In this document: piece after piece, positions 33,503-42,504 of the stretch
Layout of the letters: every line of letters starts with the position of its first letter
How positions within the stretch are numbered: position 1 is the stretch's first letter
Source: CAMCHP01 sp036835325
Lineage (GTDB): Bacteria > Bacteroidota > Bacteroidia > Flavobacteriales_D > Sanyastnellaceae
Direction of reading: 5' to 3'
Length of the DNA: 64,000 nucleotides
NCBI GenBank assembly: GCA_036835325.1
Contig: DAITMF010000005.1
Coordinates: 1 to 64,000, forward strand
Translations under genes and position numbers: made by a program
The notes under the pieces: generated by a model
What the model was told of the DNA's origin: nothing
Seen by the model: only the letters and a program-made list of their open reading frames with translations
Database searches by the model: none

Positions 33503-34507
33503 ATGAAACAACTTATCCTATTCAGTGCTGCCCTTTGTTTAAGCGTTTCTGTCTTCGCCCAAACTCAAGGGGTGTTTTTTTCGGAGTTCGGTGAGAACTT
33601 CATTCTTTATGTGAACGGTCAGCAGCAAAATCAAGCTGCCGCATCGAATGTGAAGGTTGAGAACCTCACCCAAGAATTTGTGCAAATACGCGTTGATTTC
33701 CCCGAAATGCCCGGACAAGGCTTTGCATCAAACGTAGGTTTTGAGCCGGGTTCAGAGACTACCTACATCATTAAGAAAAACCGCAAAGGCGAGTACGTAG
33801 CACGCTTGCACAATATTGCACCACTCGGAGGTGCCACTGCGGCAGCGCCTGCTCCACAAGCCACTCCACAGCCGGCCGTACAAGCAGCCCCTGCACCTGC
33901 GCCTGCGTCACAACCTGCAACCATTCAGGTCGATACCCGCATGCCTGCTGAGCAAACCACAACCATCACCACCACCACAACCACCAAGCCTACTTCACGC
34001 GACGGCGTTGGCATTAACATGCAAGTACCCGGTGGAGGCATCAACATTCAAGTGGATGGGATGGATATGGACATGACCATCGAAGAAACCACGACCATTA
34101 AAACCACCACAACGACGACGACAACGACTGCTCCTGCACCGCAAGCGGCACCGGCACCACAGCCTGAGCCAATTCGCCGTCCGGCCATTCCCGGATACAA
34201 CGGACGTATCGGTTGCGATTGGCCAATTGATGACTCTGGCATTCGCCAGATGCGCAGCACCATCGAATCAAGCTCGTTCGAAGACTCGAAGATGACCGTG
34301 GCAAAACAGGCAACGCGCTCCAAGTGCATGACTGCCGCACAGATCAAGCAGATTATGGGCCTCTTCACCTTCGAAGAATCAAAACTTGACTACGCAAAAT
34401 TCGCCTACGACTATTGCTACGATGTTGACAACTACTACATCCTGAACGATGCGTTCACCTTTTCATCATCAATTGATGAATTGAATGACTTCATTGAAGG
34501 ACGATAA
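33503..34507 (+). CDS. DUF4476-domain exported protein
   Basis: This 334-residue protein has a signal peptide (MKQLILFSAALCLSVSVFAQ), a beta-rich N-terminal part (about residues 20-110), a low-complexity middle rich in Ala, Pro, Gln and Thr, and a C-terminal DUF4476 helical domain starting near GCDWPIDDSGIRQMRSTI. DUF4476 domains are frequent in Bacteroidota and consist of short helical repeats; their function is unknown. The two Thr-rich tracts are encoded by ACC/ACA repeats, which could vary in length. It is the first of four same-strand genes ending at a strong terminator. Confidence 0.85.
   Translation: MKQLILFSAALCLSVSVFAQTQGVFFSEFGENFILYVNGQQQNQAAASNVKVENLTQEFVQIRVDFPEMPGQGFASNVGFEPGSETTYIIKKNRKGEYVARLHNIAPLGGATAAAPAPQATPQPAVQAAPAPAPASQPATIQVDTRMPAEQTTTITTTTTTKPTSRDGVGINMQVPGGGINIQVDGMDMDMTIEETTTIKTTTTTTTTTAPAPQAAPAPQPEPIRRPAIPGYNGRIGCDWPIDDSGIRQMRSTIESSSFEDSKMTVAKQATRSKCMTAAQIKQIMGLFTFEESKLDYAKFAYDYCYDVDNYYILNDAFTFSSSIDELNDFIEGR
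33956..34130 (+). repeat. Two low-complexity Thr-codon tracts
   Basis: ACC/ACA/ACG-rich runs near 33956-33992 and 34085-34130 encode poly-Thr segments on either side of a Gly/Met-rich block (INMQVPGGGINIQVDG). They are internal to the DUF4476 gene and may be prone to slippage. Confidence 0.7.
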
Positions 34508-34527
34508 CACTGTTTAAAACCACATTC

Positions 34528-35895
34528 ATGCGTTTACTTGTTGCCATACTCACTCTTGCGGTCGTGTTTGCCACCGGCTGTGCAACCTCAAAAGGGTTTG
34601 CAAAGCGTGGAGCCAAACTTGAGCAAGCCGGTATGTTCGAAGAAGCTGCCGGTATGTACTTTACTGCCTTGCAGAAAAAGCGCAGTAACATCAATGCTCA
34701 AATTGGCATGCGCAACACTGGCCAGCTTGTATTGAACAAGCGTTTACAAGAGTTTGTACAGCAAAAAACCATGGACAGAAAACGCGATGCCATTTCTGCA
34801 TGGCAGGCCGCTGAAAGCTACCAAAAACGTGTACAAAGTTTGGGGGTGGGATTGACCATCCCCGACTTTTACTTCGCCGATTATGAAGCTGTGAAGCGTG
34901 AGTACATTGACGACATATACGAGCAAGGTCTTGACTTGATGGACAATGGCGACTACAAGCAAGCCGAACAGCTTTTCAGCGAAATCGCTCGTCTCGACCC
35001 CAACCACAACGAAGCCGGTGATTTGGCAGCAGTGGCTTATGCAGAGCCTCTTTACAAGCAAGCGACCACCGCTTTCAATGCAGAGCGTTACCGTGAGGCA
35101 TACGACAAGTACGCGTTGGTGCACAAGCGGATACCCAATTACAAAGACACCGAAGTACGCATCAATCAATCCTTGGAACGAGGATTGTTCACCATCGCAT
35201 TGTTGCCTTTTGAAAACGGTTCAGGCGTAACGGGTTTAGACACACGCATGAACGCCTATGCCATGGAGGCCATGACCTCGGTTGACGATCCTTTTCTCCG
35301 AGTGGTTGATCGTGGCAACATGGAGCTCATCCTCGAAGAGCAAAAACTCGCACTTTCAGGCATCTTCAACCAAGAAACTGCCGCATCTGTGGGGCAAATG
35401 TTGGGCGCGCAAGCACTGCTTACCGGTACCGTGATTAGCTACTCTACTGATCGTGGAAGTCCGCAACGTTTTAGCCGTGACGGTTTCGAACGTTACCAAG
35501 TAAAAATGGTGAATGCTGAAGGAAAAGAATACTTCGAAACGCGCTACAACAAAGTGACCTACAACGAATTCGTTCGTCAAAACAGGGCATCGGTCAAGGT
35601 CCAATTTCGGGTGATTTCTTTGAGCACGGGCGAGATTCTTCAGTCGAAAACGATTGAGCGCGACATGGTTGATGCGGCCCGCTGGGCAGAGTATGGCGGA
35701 GCTACCGACAACTTGTTTCCTGCCAGAGGAAGCAATGTGAGTTTGAACCGAGCCGAGCGCAACAGCATGATGGCATTGTTTAGTGCGAACCGTGAACCGC
35801 AAGCTCCAGACAAATTGACCAACGGCGCTTTTCAACAAGTCACCGGTGAGATGAAGAATGAAATTTCTGCATTGGTTAAACAGATTGTTAAATGA
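34528..35895 (+). CDS. CsgG-like outer-membrane lipoprotein with TPR-like N-terminus
   Basis: This 455-residue protein has a lipoprotein signal (LAVVFATGC, lipid-accepting Cys at residue 18). Helical TPR-like repeats span about residues 30-220 (EQAGMFEEAAGMYFTAL, QAEQLFSEIARLDPNHNEA). A CsgG-type domain follows: IALLPFENGSGVTGLDTRM, DPFLRVVDRGNMELILEEQ and QMLGAQALLTGTVI. CsgG forms the curli secretion pore, but the same fold occurs in other assemblies, and no csgA, csgB, csgE or csgF is near. It overlaps the LPP20-like gene by 4 bp. Confidence 0.85.
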   Translation: MRLLVAILTLAVVFATGCATSKGFAKRGAKLEQAGMFEEAAGMYFTALQKKRSNINAQIGMRNTGQLVLNKRLQEFVQQKTMDRKRDAISAWQAAESYQKRVQSLGVGLTIPDFYFADYEAVKREYIDDIYEQGLDLMDNGDYKQAEQLFSEIARLDPNHNEAGDLAAVAYAEPLYKQATTAFNAERYREAYDKYALVHKRIPNYKDTEVRINQSLERGLFTIALLPFENGSGVTGLDTRMNAYAMEAMTSVDDPFLRVVDRGNMELILEEQKLALSGIFNQETAASVGQMLGAQALLTGTVISYSTDRGSPQRFSRDGFERYQVKMVNAEGKEYFETRYNKVTYNEFVRQNRASVKVQFRVISLSTGEILQSKTIERDMVDAARWAEYGGATDNLFPARGSNVSLNRAERNSMMALFSANREPQAPDKLTNGAFQQVTGEMKNEISALVKQIVK

Positions 35896-37262
35896 TAAAG
35901 CCGATACATATACTGTTGATCCTTGCCTCTGGCTTACTGGTGGCGTGTGGAGGAGGCAAAGACGTTGCCGCCACCCAACGTCAGGTGCCCGGCTGGGTCA
36001 ACAGCAGGCCCATCGACCCATCGTACTACATCGGAATTGGCTCAGCCAGCAAACGCCTTGAGCCCTTTAATTTTGCAGAAACCGCGAAGAAAAACGCGAT
36101 GAATGCAATGGCTTCGGAAATCAAAGTGAACGTGCGCAGCGAATCGTTCTTGAACACCATGCAAGTAAACATGCAAGTTCAGGAGGCCTACAATCAAACC
36201 ATCGCAACAACGACCAATGCCGACCTCGAAGGTTTTGAGGTAGTCGATATCTATGAAACCCCGCAAGACTATTTCGTTTTTTACAGACTCTCAAAAGCCA
36301 AACATGAGTCAATTCGTAGAGCGAAGAAAACGAGTGCAATGCAGTCAGCCTATGACCAATTGCTTCAGGCGCGAACCCAGCGTGAACGAGCAAATGTAGC
36401 ATTGGCTGCAGACCTCTATCTGCACGGCCTTTTTGCGGTGAAGGAGTACTGGAATGAAGCCAATCCTTGGAACGACGGTGGAACCGAAATCTTCTTAGAC
36501 AACACGCTGTACGCTGAATTCCGTCAAATGCTGAACGAGGTTGAGCTGTTTTGCTCGGTTCCCCAAATTTTGTTGAACGCCGGCAACGAGTTCACCCAAG
36601 AGGTGACCATAAGTGCTGTTTACAATGGAAGGCCAGTCTCGGGCCTCGGATTGAACTACGGATACGACAAAGGTCGGATGAGAAACCAGTTTGGTGGTGA
36701 GACCGACATGAACGGACAAATGACGATTCGCATTGACGAAATTAACCTCGCAAACGCCGGCAATCAGCTCAATGTGCGCATCAATCCACTTCAATTTCAG
36801 CCCGCCGATTTGGAGAAACGCTTGGTTGAACCGATGCTGGAGGGCATTCGATCAGCGCCACTCATCATTGGCATCACCACTGAATTGCCCATTGTGCAGA
36901 TGCGGTTGGAAGAGAAGAACTTCGGACAGCTCATCAACAACGAACGTTTGGCAGCTCCTTTGCGTGACAGAATGAATGCTCGCGGATTGAGGTTCGCCAC
37001 ATCCGGGAACACAGCAGACTATGTTCTTGAAGTGAAGGCCGATACACGCCAAGGTGGAACCTCACAAGGTTTTCACGTCGCTTACCTCGACTTTCAAATC
37101 GTTTTGAAAGACGTTAGAGGTAAAATTGTTTACCAGCGAAGTGAGAGCAACGTTAAAGGACTCCAGCTCAATTTTGAGGCGGCAGGCCTTGAATCTTATA
37201 AGAATGGAACCCGTTTAATTGAACGGGAAATTGCTGACCAATTAATCGATGCCATTTTTTAA
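35892..37262 (+). CDS. LPP20-family lipoprotein
   Basis: This 456-residue protein has the lipobox LASGLLVACGG. The N-terminal part (residues about 30-150) fits the LPP20 family: PGWVNSRPIDPSYYIGIGSA, AETAKKNAMNAMASEIKVNV and YFVFYRLSK. The C-terminal half is beta-rich and I do not recognise it. LPP20 relatives include Helicobacter LPP20 and Vibrio FlgP, both outer-membrane lipoproteins. Pairing with a CsgG-like gene parallels the flgO/flgP/flgT-type group, but no flagellar genes are present. The next gene starts 66 bp downstream. Confidence 0.85.
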   Translation: MIKPIHILLILASGLLVACGGGKDVAATQRQVPGWVNSRPIDPSYYIGIGSASKRLEPFNFAETAKKNAMNAMASEIKVNVRSESFLNTMQVNMQVQEAYNQTIATTTNADLEGFEVVDIYETPQDYFVFYRLSKAKHESIRRAKKTSAMQSAYDQLLQARTQRERANVALAADLYLHGLFAVKEYWNEANPWNDGGTEIFLDNTLYAEFRQMLNEVELFCSVPQILLNAGNEFTQEVTISAVYNGRPVSGLGLNYGYDKGRMRNQFGGETDMNGQMTIRIDEINLANAGNQLNVRINPLQFQPADLEKRLVEPMLEGIRSAPLIIGITTELPIVQMRLEEKNFGQLINNERLAAPLRDRMNARGLRFATSGNTADYVLEVKADTRQGGTSQGFHVAYLDFQIVLKDVRGKIVYQRSESNVKGLQLNFEAAGLESYKNGTRLIEREIADQLIDAIF

Positions 37263-37328
37263 GTACTTTGGCACGGTTTTGGATAACAACGAATGAAAGT
37301 TTACCCAACCGAACAAAAAACCACGATT

Positions 37329-37928
37329 ATGAAAAAGTTGATTGCACGCCCAGGTCTGTTGCTCACACTTGCACTGACCGCCTTCGTTTTCGCCGGAACC
37401 GGCTGTAAAAAGAAGAAAGACACTGTTCAAACACCAACCCCGAAAGGTGAGGTACTGGTAGCGGAATACTGCACCGGAGCTCAGTACAACTCTGACGCAA
37501 CCGCCTTCCGCAGCAGCGCGACCGGCGAAAGCATGAGCCGCGAAACGGCCAAGAAGATTGCCCGTTCAAATGCTGAAGATCGTTTGGCCCGTTCAATCGA
37601 AGCTACCATCAAAGCGGTTACCGACAACTACGTGAACTCTACCAAGTTCAACAACAAAGAAGAGGTAACCGAAACCTTCAACAACTTGGCACGCACCATC
37701 GTTGACCAGGAACTACGCGGCGCCGTCATCATCTGCGAGCAGCTTACCCGCAACACCGAAAGCAACAACTACATCAGCTACCTCGCCGTTGAGTTGTCTG
37801 CCGAAGGACTGGTAAAAGCCTACAACGAGCGTCTGTCGCAAGACGAGCGCATCAAAGCTGAATACAACTACGAGAAGTTCAAAGAAACTTTCGAAGAAGA
37901 AATGCGGAAATTGAGCGAAGGAAACTAA
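37329..37928 (+). CDS. Lipoprotein of unknown function, last gene of the CsgG/LPP20-like operon
   Basis: From ATG 37329 the protein has 199 residues with a lipobox (LTAFVFAGTGC) followed by a lysine run (KKKKD). The mature part resembles the LPP20 layout in short form: ETAKKIARSNAEDRLARSIEA, a middle YISYLAVELSAEGLVKAYN and a helical tail. It may be a remote paralogue of the preceding gene, which is an inference from pattern. A start at 37293 would add 12 residues before the signal and is rejected. A strong terminator follows 23 bp after the stop. Confidence 0.75.
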   Translation: MKKLIARPGLLLTLALTAFVFAGTGCKKKKDTVQTPTPKGEVLVAEYCTGAQYNSDATAFRSSATGESMSRETAKKIARSNAEDRLARSIEATIKAVTDNYVNSTKFNNKEEVTETFNNLARTIVDQELRGAVIICEQLTRNTESNNYISYLAVELSAEGLVKAYNERLSQDERIKAEYNYEKFKETFEEEMRKLSEGN

Positions 37929-37951
37929 TCGTACTTAGCTAATCACATTTC

Positions 37952-37985
37952 AAGGCCGACTTTCCAAGTCGGCCTTTTTTTTGTT
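37952..37985 (+). terminator. Intrinsic terminator of the CsgG/LPP20-like operon
   Basis: AAGGCCGACTT and AAGTCGGCCTT form a perfect 11-bp stem around TCC, followed by a T-rich tail. Confidence 0.92.
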
Positions 37986-38020
37986 TGCTCCATCTTCATT
38001 CGAAACCACGCGTGGCTTGT

Positions 38021-38028
38021 TATATTTG
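38021..38028 (+). promoter_or_regulatory. -7 element TATATTTG at the head of the 38-49.7 kb gene run
   Basis: Exact TAnnTTTG match, 17 bp before ATG 38046, just after the upstream terminator. The -33 is unclear. It is the only good promoter-like site I saw for the eight following genes. Confidence 0.45.
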
Positions 38029-38045
38029 AGAAATATTACGACCCT

Positions 38046-41000
38046 ATGCCAAAGCAACTTATCGCCCTAATTGTTTTCATTGTCGGGAGCACTTGTGCGC
38101 ATGCCCAAGTGTATGGCACCACCATTGCTGAATGGGATTTCTCTAATGGAATGCCCATGGATTGGACCATTGAATCGGATGGCGTTGCTCAATGGGAATA
38201 CCGCGGTCCGGCAACAATTCCAAGTAACCTTCAAGGTTCGCTCGGATCATGCGGGGGTAATTCTGTGCCCCTTAACTCACCGACTGCGGCCAATGGGTTT
38301 ATGATGTTCGATGCCAATTTTTGGGATGACCCCATCGGGCCGTGCGGAAATTTGGGTTCAGGGCTTGACCCGGCTCCCCATACAGTATCGCTAACCACTT
38401 CGTCTGTGAACCTTTCCGGCGAAAACGCCGTCGTACTCACCTTCTACCAGCAATTCAATCATTTTCAAACCACGACACAGGTTTTAGCTTCGTTGGATGG
38501 CGGAGAGACATGGACGCCTGTTTTCACCAACCCAACAACCAACTCATCTCAAAACGGTTCAGGAGCTTGGGAATCGGTCAACTTAAGTAGCTTGGTAGCC
38601 AACCAACCTGATGTGCGCTTTCAGTTTCGCTTTTCTGGAACCTATTATTGGTGGATGCTCGATGATATCATCTTGTATAGCCCAAATCAATTTGACTCGT
38701 TCATTGAAAATCCGAAGTACACCTTGTACAACGGCACATTTTACCCTGACGGGTTGGGGCGGATGGAGTACGCTGCGTATCCACAAGCAATGGTCGCCCC
38801 TCTCAACTTTAGCGCCAGAATCAGAAACATTGGCTCCGATTCTCTCTCCAATGTACGGCTTCAATTAACCGTAACTCGGGAACCTTCGACGACGGTGTTC
38901 GATGCGCAAACTCTTGAAATCGAAGAACTATCGCCGGGCACACTAGCAACGGCTGTCTTTGAAAACCCTTTTACTCCGCCTGCTGTAGCTGGTAATTATA
39001 CAATAACTTATACTTCACTTCAAGACGAAAGTGAAGAATCATCCGAAAACAATACTCTGGAAAAAGTGCTTCGTATTACTCCCTATGCGTATGCCTTTGA
39101 TCGAGGTGATGAAGTTGAAGATGTTCTTGTCCCACCTGTTCAATTCTCCGGCTTACCCTATCAAATAGGCGCTCTTTATGAAGCCCGCGCAACCGGACCA
39201 AAGTTGCACGGCATGGGAGTTGCTTTCGGCGAAGGCAGCGCGGTTGGCGCACAAGTGACCGGTATTGTTTACAATCACCGGCGGGATGTGGTGTATACCC
39301 AATCAGAGCCCTATACACTCAATGAATGGGACATCAACCAAGTTGGCGATGACAAAGTCGTTCACCTCACCTTTACTGAACCATTGATAACTGTGTTAGA
39401 CAGCATGTATTCGGTCATGGTACGGATTGACGACCCTAGTAACGGGACATTCTACGTTGGCCGAAATGGGGAGTCATTTGCGACCGGCTCAATCATTAAT
39501 TTCCCAACGATAAACCAGACCTTTTTCTTGCTGCGCGCGCCAATCGTGCGGGCACACATCTTTCCCGGAAACAGTTCGCCTGGTTGCTTAGACAGCACGG
39601 CCATGAACTTCAATCCTGAAGCCGATACCGACGACGGCAGCTGCAGATTTCCGGGATGCATATACCCCGAAGCATCGAATTACGACCCCAATGCGAATTT
39701 CTTCGACGGATCGTGCTTGTTTGAAGGCTGCACCGACCCGGAAGCCGAAAATTACGACCCCAACGCTACCGCTGATGACGGATCATGCCTTTACGCCGGA
39801 TGTACAGATAACGAAGCCTTGAATTTTGACCCGAATGCTGATCTTGACAACGGAAGCTGTGTCTATGGCACAGCTTTTTTAAGTATCTCAGACTCTACCG
39901 GCTGCACTCCACATACAGTGGTGTTCAACAACCAAACCTTGATTGATGAGGGCGGAACCTGCACCTTTTTCTTGAATGGCGAGTTGTATTCTCAAGAGTG
40001 CTTGGGCTCTTTCGAAATCACCTTTGAAGAACCAGGAGAATACAGCATGGTGTATACCTACATCATCGAAGACATTGCTTCAGAATACACTGCGGGGCCG
40101 ATAGTTGTGGGCAGCTTCCCGGATACTCCAACACTGGTTTACGAGGAATCGTTGGTTGAATTGCAGTGCACCGGCTGTGAAGGGAACGCGACCACATGGT
40201 ATTTCAACGGCGAACCCATCGAAGGGGCTACCGAACCCGCTTGGTCTCCAGCGGAAAGCGGTTGGTATTCGGTGGAAGCCACGAATTCATTGGGCTGTGC
40301 AAGCATTAGCGACAGTACCTTTGTATTGCTTCCGGGGGCGGCAGCTTCCATTGAGGTGAATGCGGTGGAAGGATGCGAGCCTTTCGCGCTCACCATCACC
40401 AACTTGACCGAAACCGAGGCAGGCAGCACCTGTGAGTTGCGCATCAACGGTGAGATTCAGAGTATGGTATGCCAAGAGCTATACGAAATCAGTTTGCTCG
40501 CCGGTGAATACAGCATCGAATTCATCCACGCCGTGAGCGACTCGGTCACCACGGCTCAAGCCGATGTATTGGTCAATCCATCGCCACCGGCACCAGAACT
40601 GACTGAAGACTTTTTGGATTTTACGACCCTGGTGTGCACGAACTGTAAAGGACTTTCACTTCAATGGTTGCTCGACGGGAATGCGATTCCTGATGCAACT
40701 GGCACTGTATTGGCTACTGTTGGCGGTGGCATTTATTCACTGGTGGTTACAAACGATGAAGGGTGTTCAGCCGAGAGTGCTCCGGTTGTGGTTTCGACCG
40801 TGTTGGAACGACTCATTGACGACACCATTCTGTATCCTAATCCGGCGAATGAGGCGGTTGTTATTCGAAGTTCTGCGCCTGTAAAGGGATGGTCGTTGTA
40901 CGGTGCTGAAGGTCGATTGTTGGCAGCGGCAGCTCATCCATCCCCCAAAAATGAAATTCCACTCACCGATTTTGCGCCCGGAAGCTATTTGGTGCACATC

Positions 41001-41048
41001 CAATTTGATGATTACAGCATTGTAAAACGCTTGGTTATTGGTCATTAA
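38046..41048 (+). CDS. T9SS type A cargo protein with Cys-rich tandem repeats
   Basis: This 1,000-residue protein has a signal peptide (MPKQLIALIVFIVGSTCAHA) and a jelly-roll-like N-terminal region (about 25-220) with LTFYQQFNHFQ and VRFQFRFSGTYYWWMLDDI, as in MAM or choice-of-anchor domains. A second beta domain covers about 230-510. Four 24-residue repeats follow (514-609), each ending D(D/N)GSC. Two or three Ig-like domains with paired Cys come next. The C-terminal type A sorting domain has LYPNPANEAVVIRSS and ends VKRLVIGH. Such proteins cross the outer membrane by T9SS and are anchored or released. It is 11 bp from the next lipoprotein gene. Confidence 0.9.
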   Translation: MPKQLIALIVFIVGSTCAHAQVYGTTIAEWDFSNGMPMDWTIESDGVAQWEYRGPATIPSNLQGSLGSCGGNSVPLNSPTAANGFMMFDANFWDDPIGPCGNLGSGLDPAPHTVSLTTSSVNLSGENAVVLTFYQQFNHFQTTTQVLASLDGGETWTPVFTNPTTNSSQNGSGAWESVNLSSLVANQPDVRFQFRFSGTYYWWMLDDIILYSPNQFDSFIENPKYTLYNGTFYPDGLGRMEYAAYPQAMVAPLNFSARIRNIGSDSLSNVRLQLTVTREPSTTVFDAQTLEIEELSPGTLATAVFENPFTPPAVAGNYTITYTSLQDESEESSENNTLEKVLRITPYAYAFDRGDEVEDVLVPPVQFSGLPYQIGALYEARATGPKLHGMGVAFGEGSAVGAQVTGIVYNHRRDVVYTQSEPYTLNEWDINQVGDDKVVHLTFTEPLITVLDSMYSVMVRIDDPSNGTFYVGRNGESFATGSIINFPTINQTFFLLRAPIVRAHIFPGNSSPGCLDSTAMNFNPEADTDDGSCRFPGCIYPEASNYDPNANFFDGSCLFEGCTDPEAENYDPNATADDGSCLYAGCTDNEALNFDPNADLDNGSCVYGTAFLSISDSTGCTPHTVVFNNQTLIDEGGTCTFFLNGELYSQECLGSFEITFEEPGEYSMVYTYIIEDIASEYTAGPIVVGSFPDTPTLVYEESLVELQCTGCEGNATTWYFNGEPIEGATEPAWSPAESGWYSVEATNSLGCASISDSTFVLLPGAAASIEVNAVEGCEPFALTITNLTETEAGSTCELRINGEIQSMVCQELYEISLLAGEYSIEFIHAVSDSVTTAQADVLVNPSPPAPELTEDFLDFTTLVCTNCKGLSLQWLLDGNAIPDATGTVLATVGGGIYSLVVTNDEGCSAESAPVVVSTVLERLIDDTILYPNPANEAVVIRSSAPVKGWSLYGAEGRLLAAAAHPSPKNEIPLTDFAPGSYLVHIQFDDYSIVKRLVIGH
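39585..39872 (+). repeat. Four tandem 72-bp repeats coding 24-residue units
   Basis: Unit pattern C-x3-(E/S)A-x-N(Y/F)-(D/N)P-(N/E)A-x3-D-G-S-C with small variations. Each unit has two Cys and several Asp/Asn, which could bind Ca2+ or form disulfides. The units are diverged in DNA sequence, so they are old rather than freshly amplified. Confidence 0.85.
40935..40949 (-). repeat. Dispersed 15-mer TTTGGGGGATGGATG, copy 3
   Basis: Exact copy on the minus strand, inside the C-terminal sorting-domain region of the 38,046 gene, read there as HPSPK. Confidence 0.8.
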
Positions 41049-41059
41049 GCTTTGTTGAA

Positions 41060-42022
41060 ATGCAACGAAACGGATGGTTTTTGCGTTACCTTAGTAGAAA
41101 CCGCAACCGAATCGTGAAATACCTGCTGCTGTTCATCGGAATACCGCTGCTTTTTGTTGGATGCAAGAAGGAAGACGTCGTTTTTGAAGACAACGATGCT
41201 CCTCCGTACGCGGGTGTATCAACCATTGTTTTAAGCAATTACGTCAATCGGCTGTTTATCGACCTCATCGGACGTGAGCCGCTTGATTTGGAAATGACGG
41301 CTGAGATTGCGGCACTTCGGGCTGATAGTTTGAGCTTAGAGAGCCGTGGTGTTTTGGTTGATAAACTTATGAATGGCGATGCATTCATCGAAGGAGACAG
41401 CACCTACCGCCGTGCGTATTCAGTGAAACTTTACGAAAACCTCAAGGCCCGCTTCATCGAAGGTGCTTCAGATGCGCTTTTGCTTGAGGAATACGACCTG
41501 TGGCGAGGCAATGCGATTCTCGATTCACTCAATGGCAACATGACCGGTTACGCCCTGAAAATGCAAGAGGCCAATCGACTTCAAGACGTACTCGACAGCC
41601 GTGTGGAATGGCAAGGCGATGAAATCGAGATTGATGAAATGGTACGCCGAATGATGTTCAACTCGGTGTACGACAACATCAACATGAACGCTTTCAACTT
41701 TGTGAATGCCTCGTTTGACGATTTGTTTTTCAGGTTTCCGACGCAACCTGAATTTGAGAGTGCCTACACCATTATTGAGTTCAACCAGCCGGCCGTGATT
41801 TTCAACACGGTGGCGCAGAACAAATTGGAATACCTCAATGCGCTCACTGCCACAGGCGAGTTTCACGAAGGCATGGTTGTTTGGGTTTACCGCTCTTTGT
41901 TATCGCGTGAACCCAACACCGTTGAAGTGTACACCAATGCAACCGACTTTTCGACAACCCAAAACATCAGTGCGATTCAACGCGCGGTTTTAATATCCGA
42001 TGAGTATGCAGGCTTTGAATAA
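41060..42022 (+). CDS. Lipoprotein with DUF1549-like segment
   Basis: This 320-residue protein has a long basic N-terminus, one hydrophobic helix and a lipobox (GIPLLFVGC). The segment NYVNRLFIDLIGREPLDLEM followed by GVLVDKLMNGDAFIEGDSTYR resembles the start of planctomycete-type DUF1549 proteins, where a similar phrase precedes DUF1501 partners. The match is short and is a hypothesis. The C-terminal part (VVWVYRSLLSREPNTVEVY) repeats the same idea. The downstream gene overlaps it by 23 bp. Confidence 0.65.
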   Translation: MQRNGWFLRYLSRNRNRIVKYLLLFIGIPLLFVGCKKEDVVFEDNDAPPYAGVSTIVLSNYVNRLFIDLIGREPLDLEMTAEIAALRADSLSLESRGVLVDKLMNGDAFIEGDSTYRRAYSVKLYENLKARFIEGASDALLLEEYDLWRGNAILDSLNGNMTGYALKMQEANRLQDVLDSRVEWQGDEIEIDEMVRRMMFNSVYDNINMNAFNFVNASFDDLFFRFPTQPEFESAYTIIEFNQPAVIFNTVAQNKLEYLNALTATGEFHEGMVVWVYRSLLSREPNTVEVYTNATDFSTTQNISAIQRAVLISDEYAGFE

Positions 42023-42500
42023 ATATACCGTGTTCTTGTTTGTGGTGGTTTTTTTGATGTCCGGATGCCGGAAGGAGCCTGAAACCTCGTTCATTGTGAA
42101 CCAGGTGGAGCTGTATCCGTCGGGAGCCGGCAAAGAAAAACTGAAAACGAACGAACAGTACGTCGCCATTCTGCACGCCAACTTGTTTCAAACGGCGCTA
42201 TCGGCGAACGAGATTTTTGAGATCAACTTGTGCATCGAATCGATTGGCGACAAAGAATTGGCTAGGGAAGTCATCATTTCGAATTTCATGAATGAGCCCG
42301 GAGTGCTCATTCCGAGTGCCGAGGAGATGAATGCCGACATGGATGCCTTCATCGAAGACACCTACATACGCTTCCTGGTGCGTTACCCCACCGAAGCCGA
42401 AAAGCTATGGCTAAAGAATTTCATCACGACCAATCCGTATGTAACGCCTGAGATTGTGTACTTCTCATTTGCCTTGTCGAACGAATACATGTATTACTGA
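42000..42500 (+). CDS. Small lipoprotein paired with the preceding one
   Basis: This 166-residue protein has a clear lipobox (VVVFLMSGC). The mature part contains YVAILHANLFQTALSANEI and, near the C-terminus, TYIRFLVRYPTEAEKLWLKNFI, close in style to the repeated phrase of the preceding lipoprotein. The two may be diverged relatives. The start lies 23 bp inside the upstream gene, in a different frame, so translation is coupled. The DUF1501 gene begins 4 bp after its stop. Confidence 0.68.
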   Translation: MSMQALNKYTVFLFVVVFLMSGCRKEPETSFIVNQVELYPSGAGKEKLKTNEQYVAILHANLFQTALSANEIFEINLCIESIGDKELAREVIISNFMNEPGVLIPSAEEMNADMDAFIEDTYIRFLVRYPTEAEKLWLKNFITTNPYVTPEIVYFSFALSNEYMYY

Positions 42501-42504
42501 GCCT

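Noticed and set aside
33956..34130. Thr-codon tracts as a possible CRISPR-like array
   Set aside because: There is no spacer-repeat periodicity; the tracts are low-complexity coding sequence within one gene.
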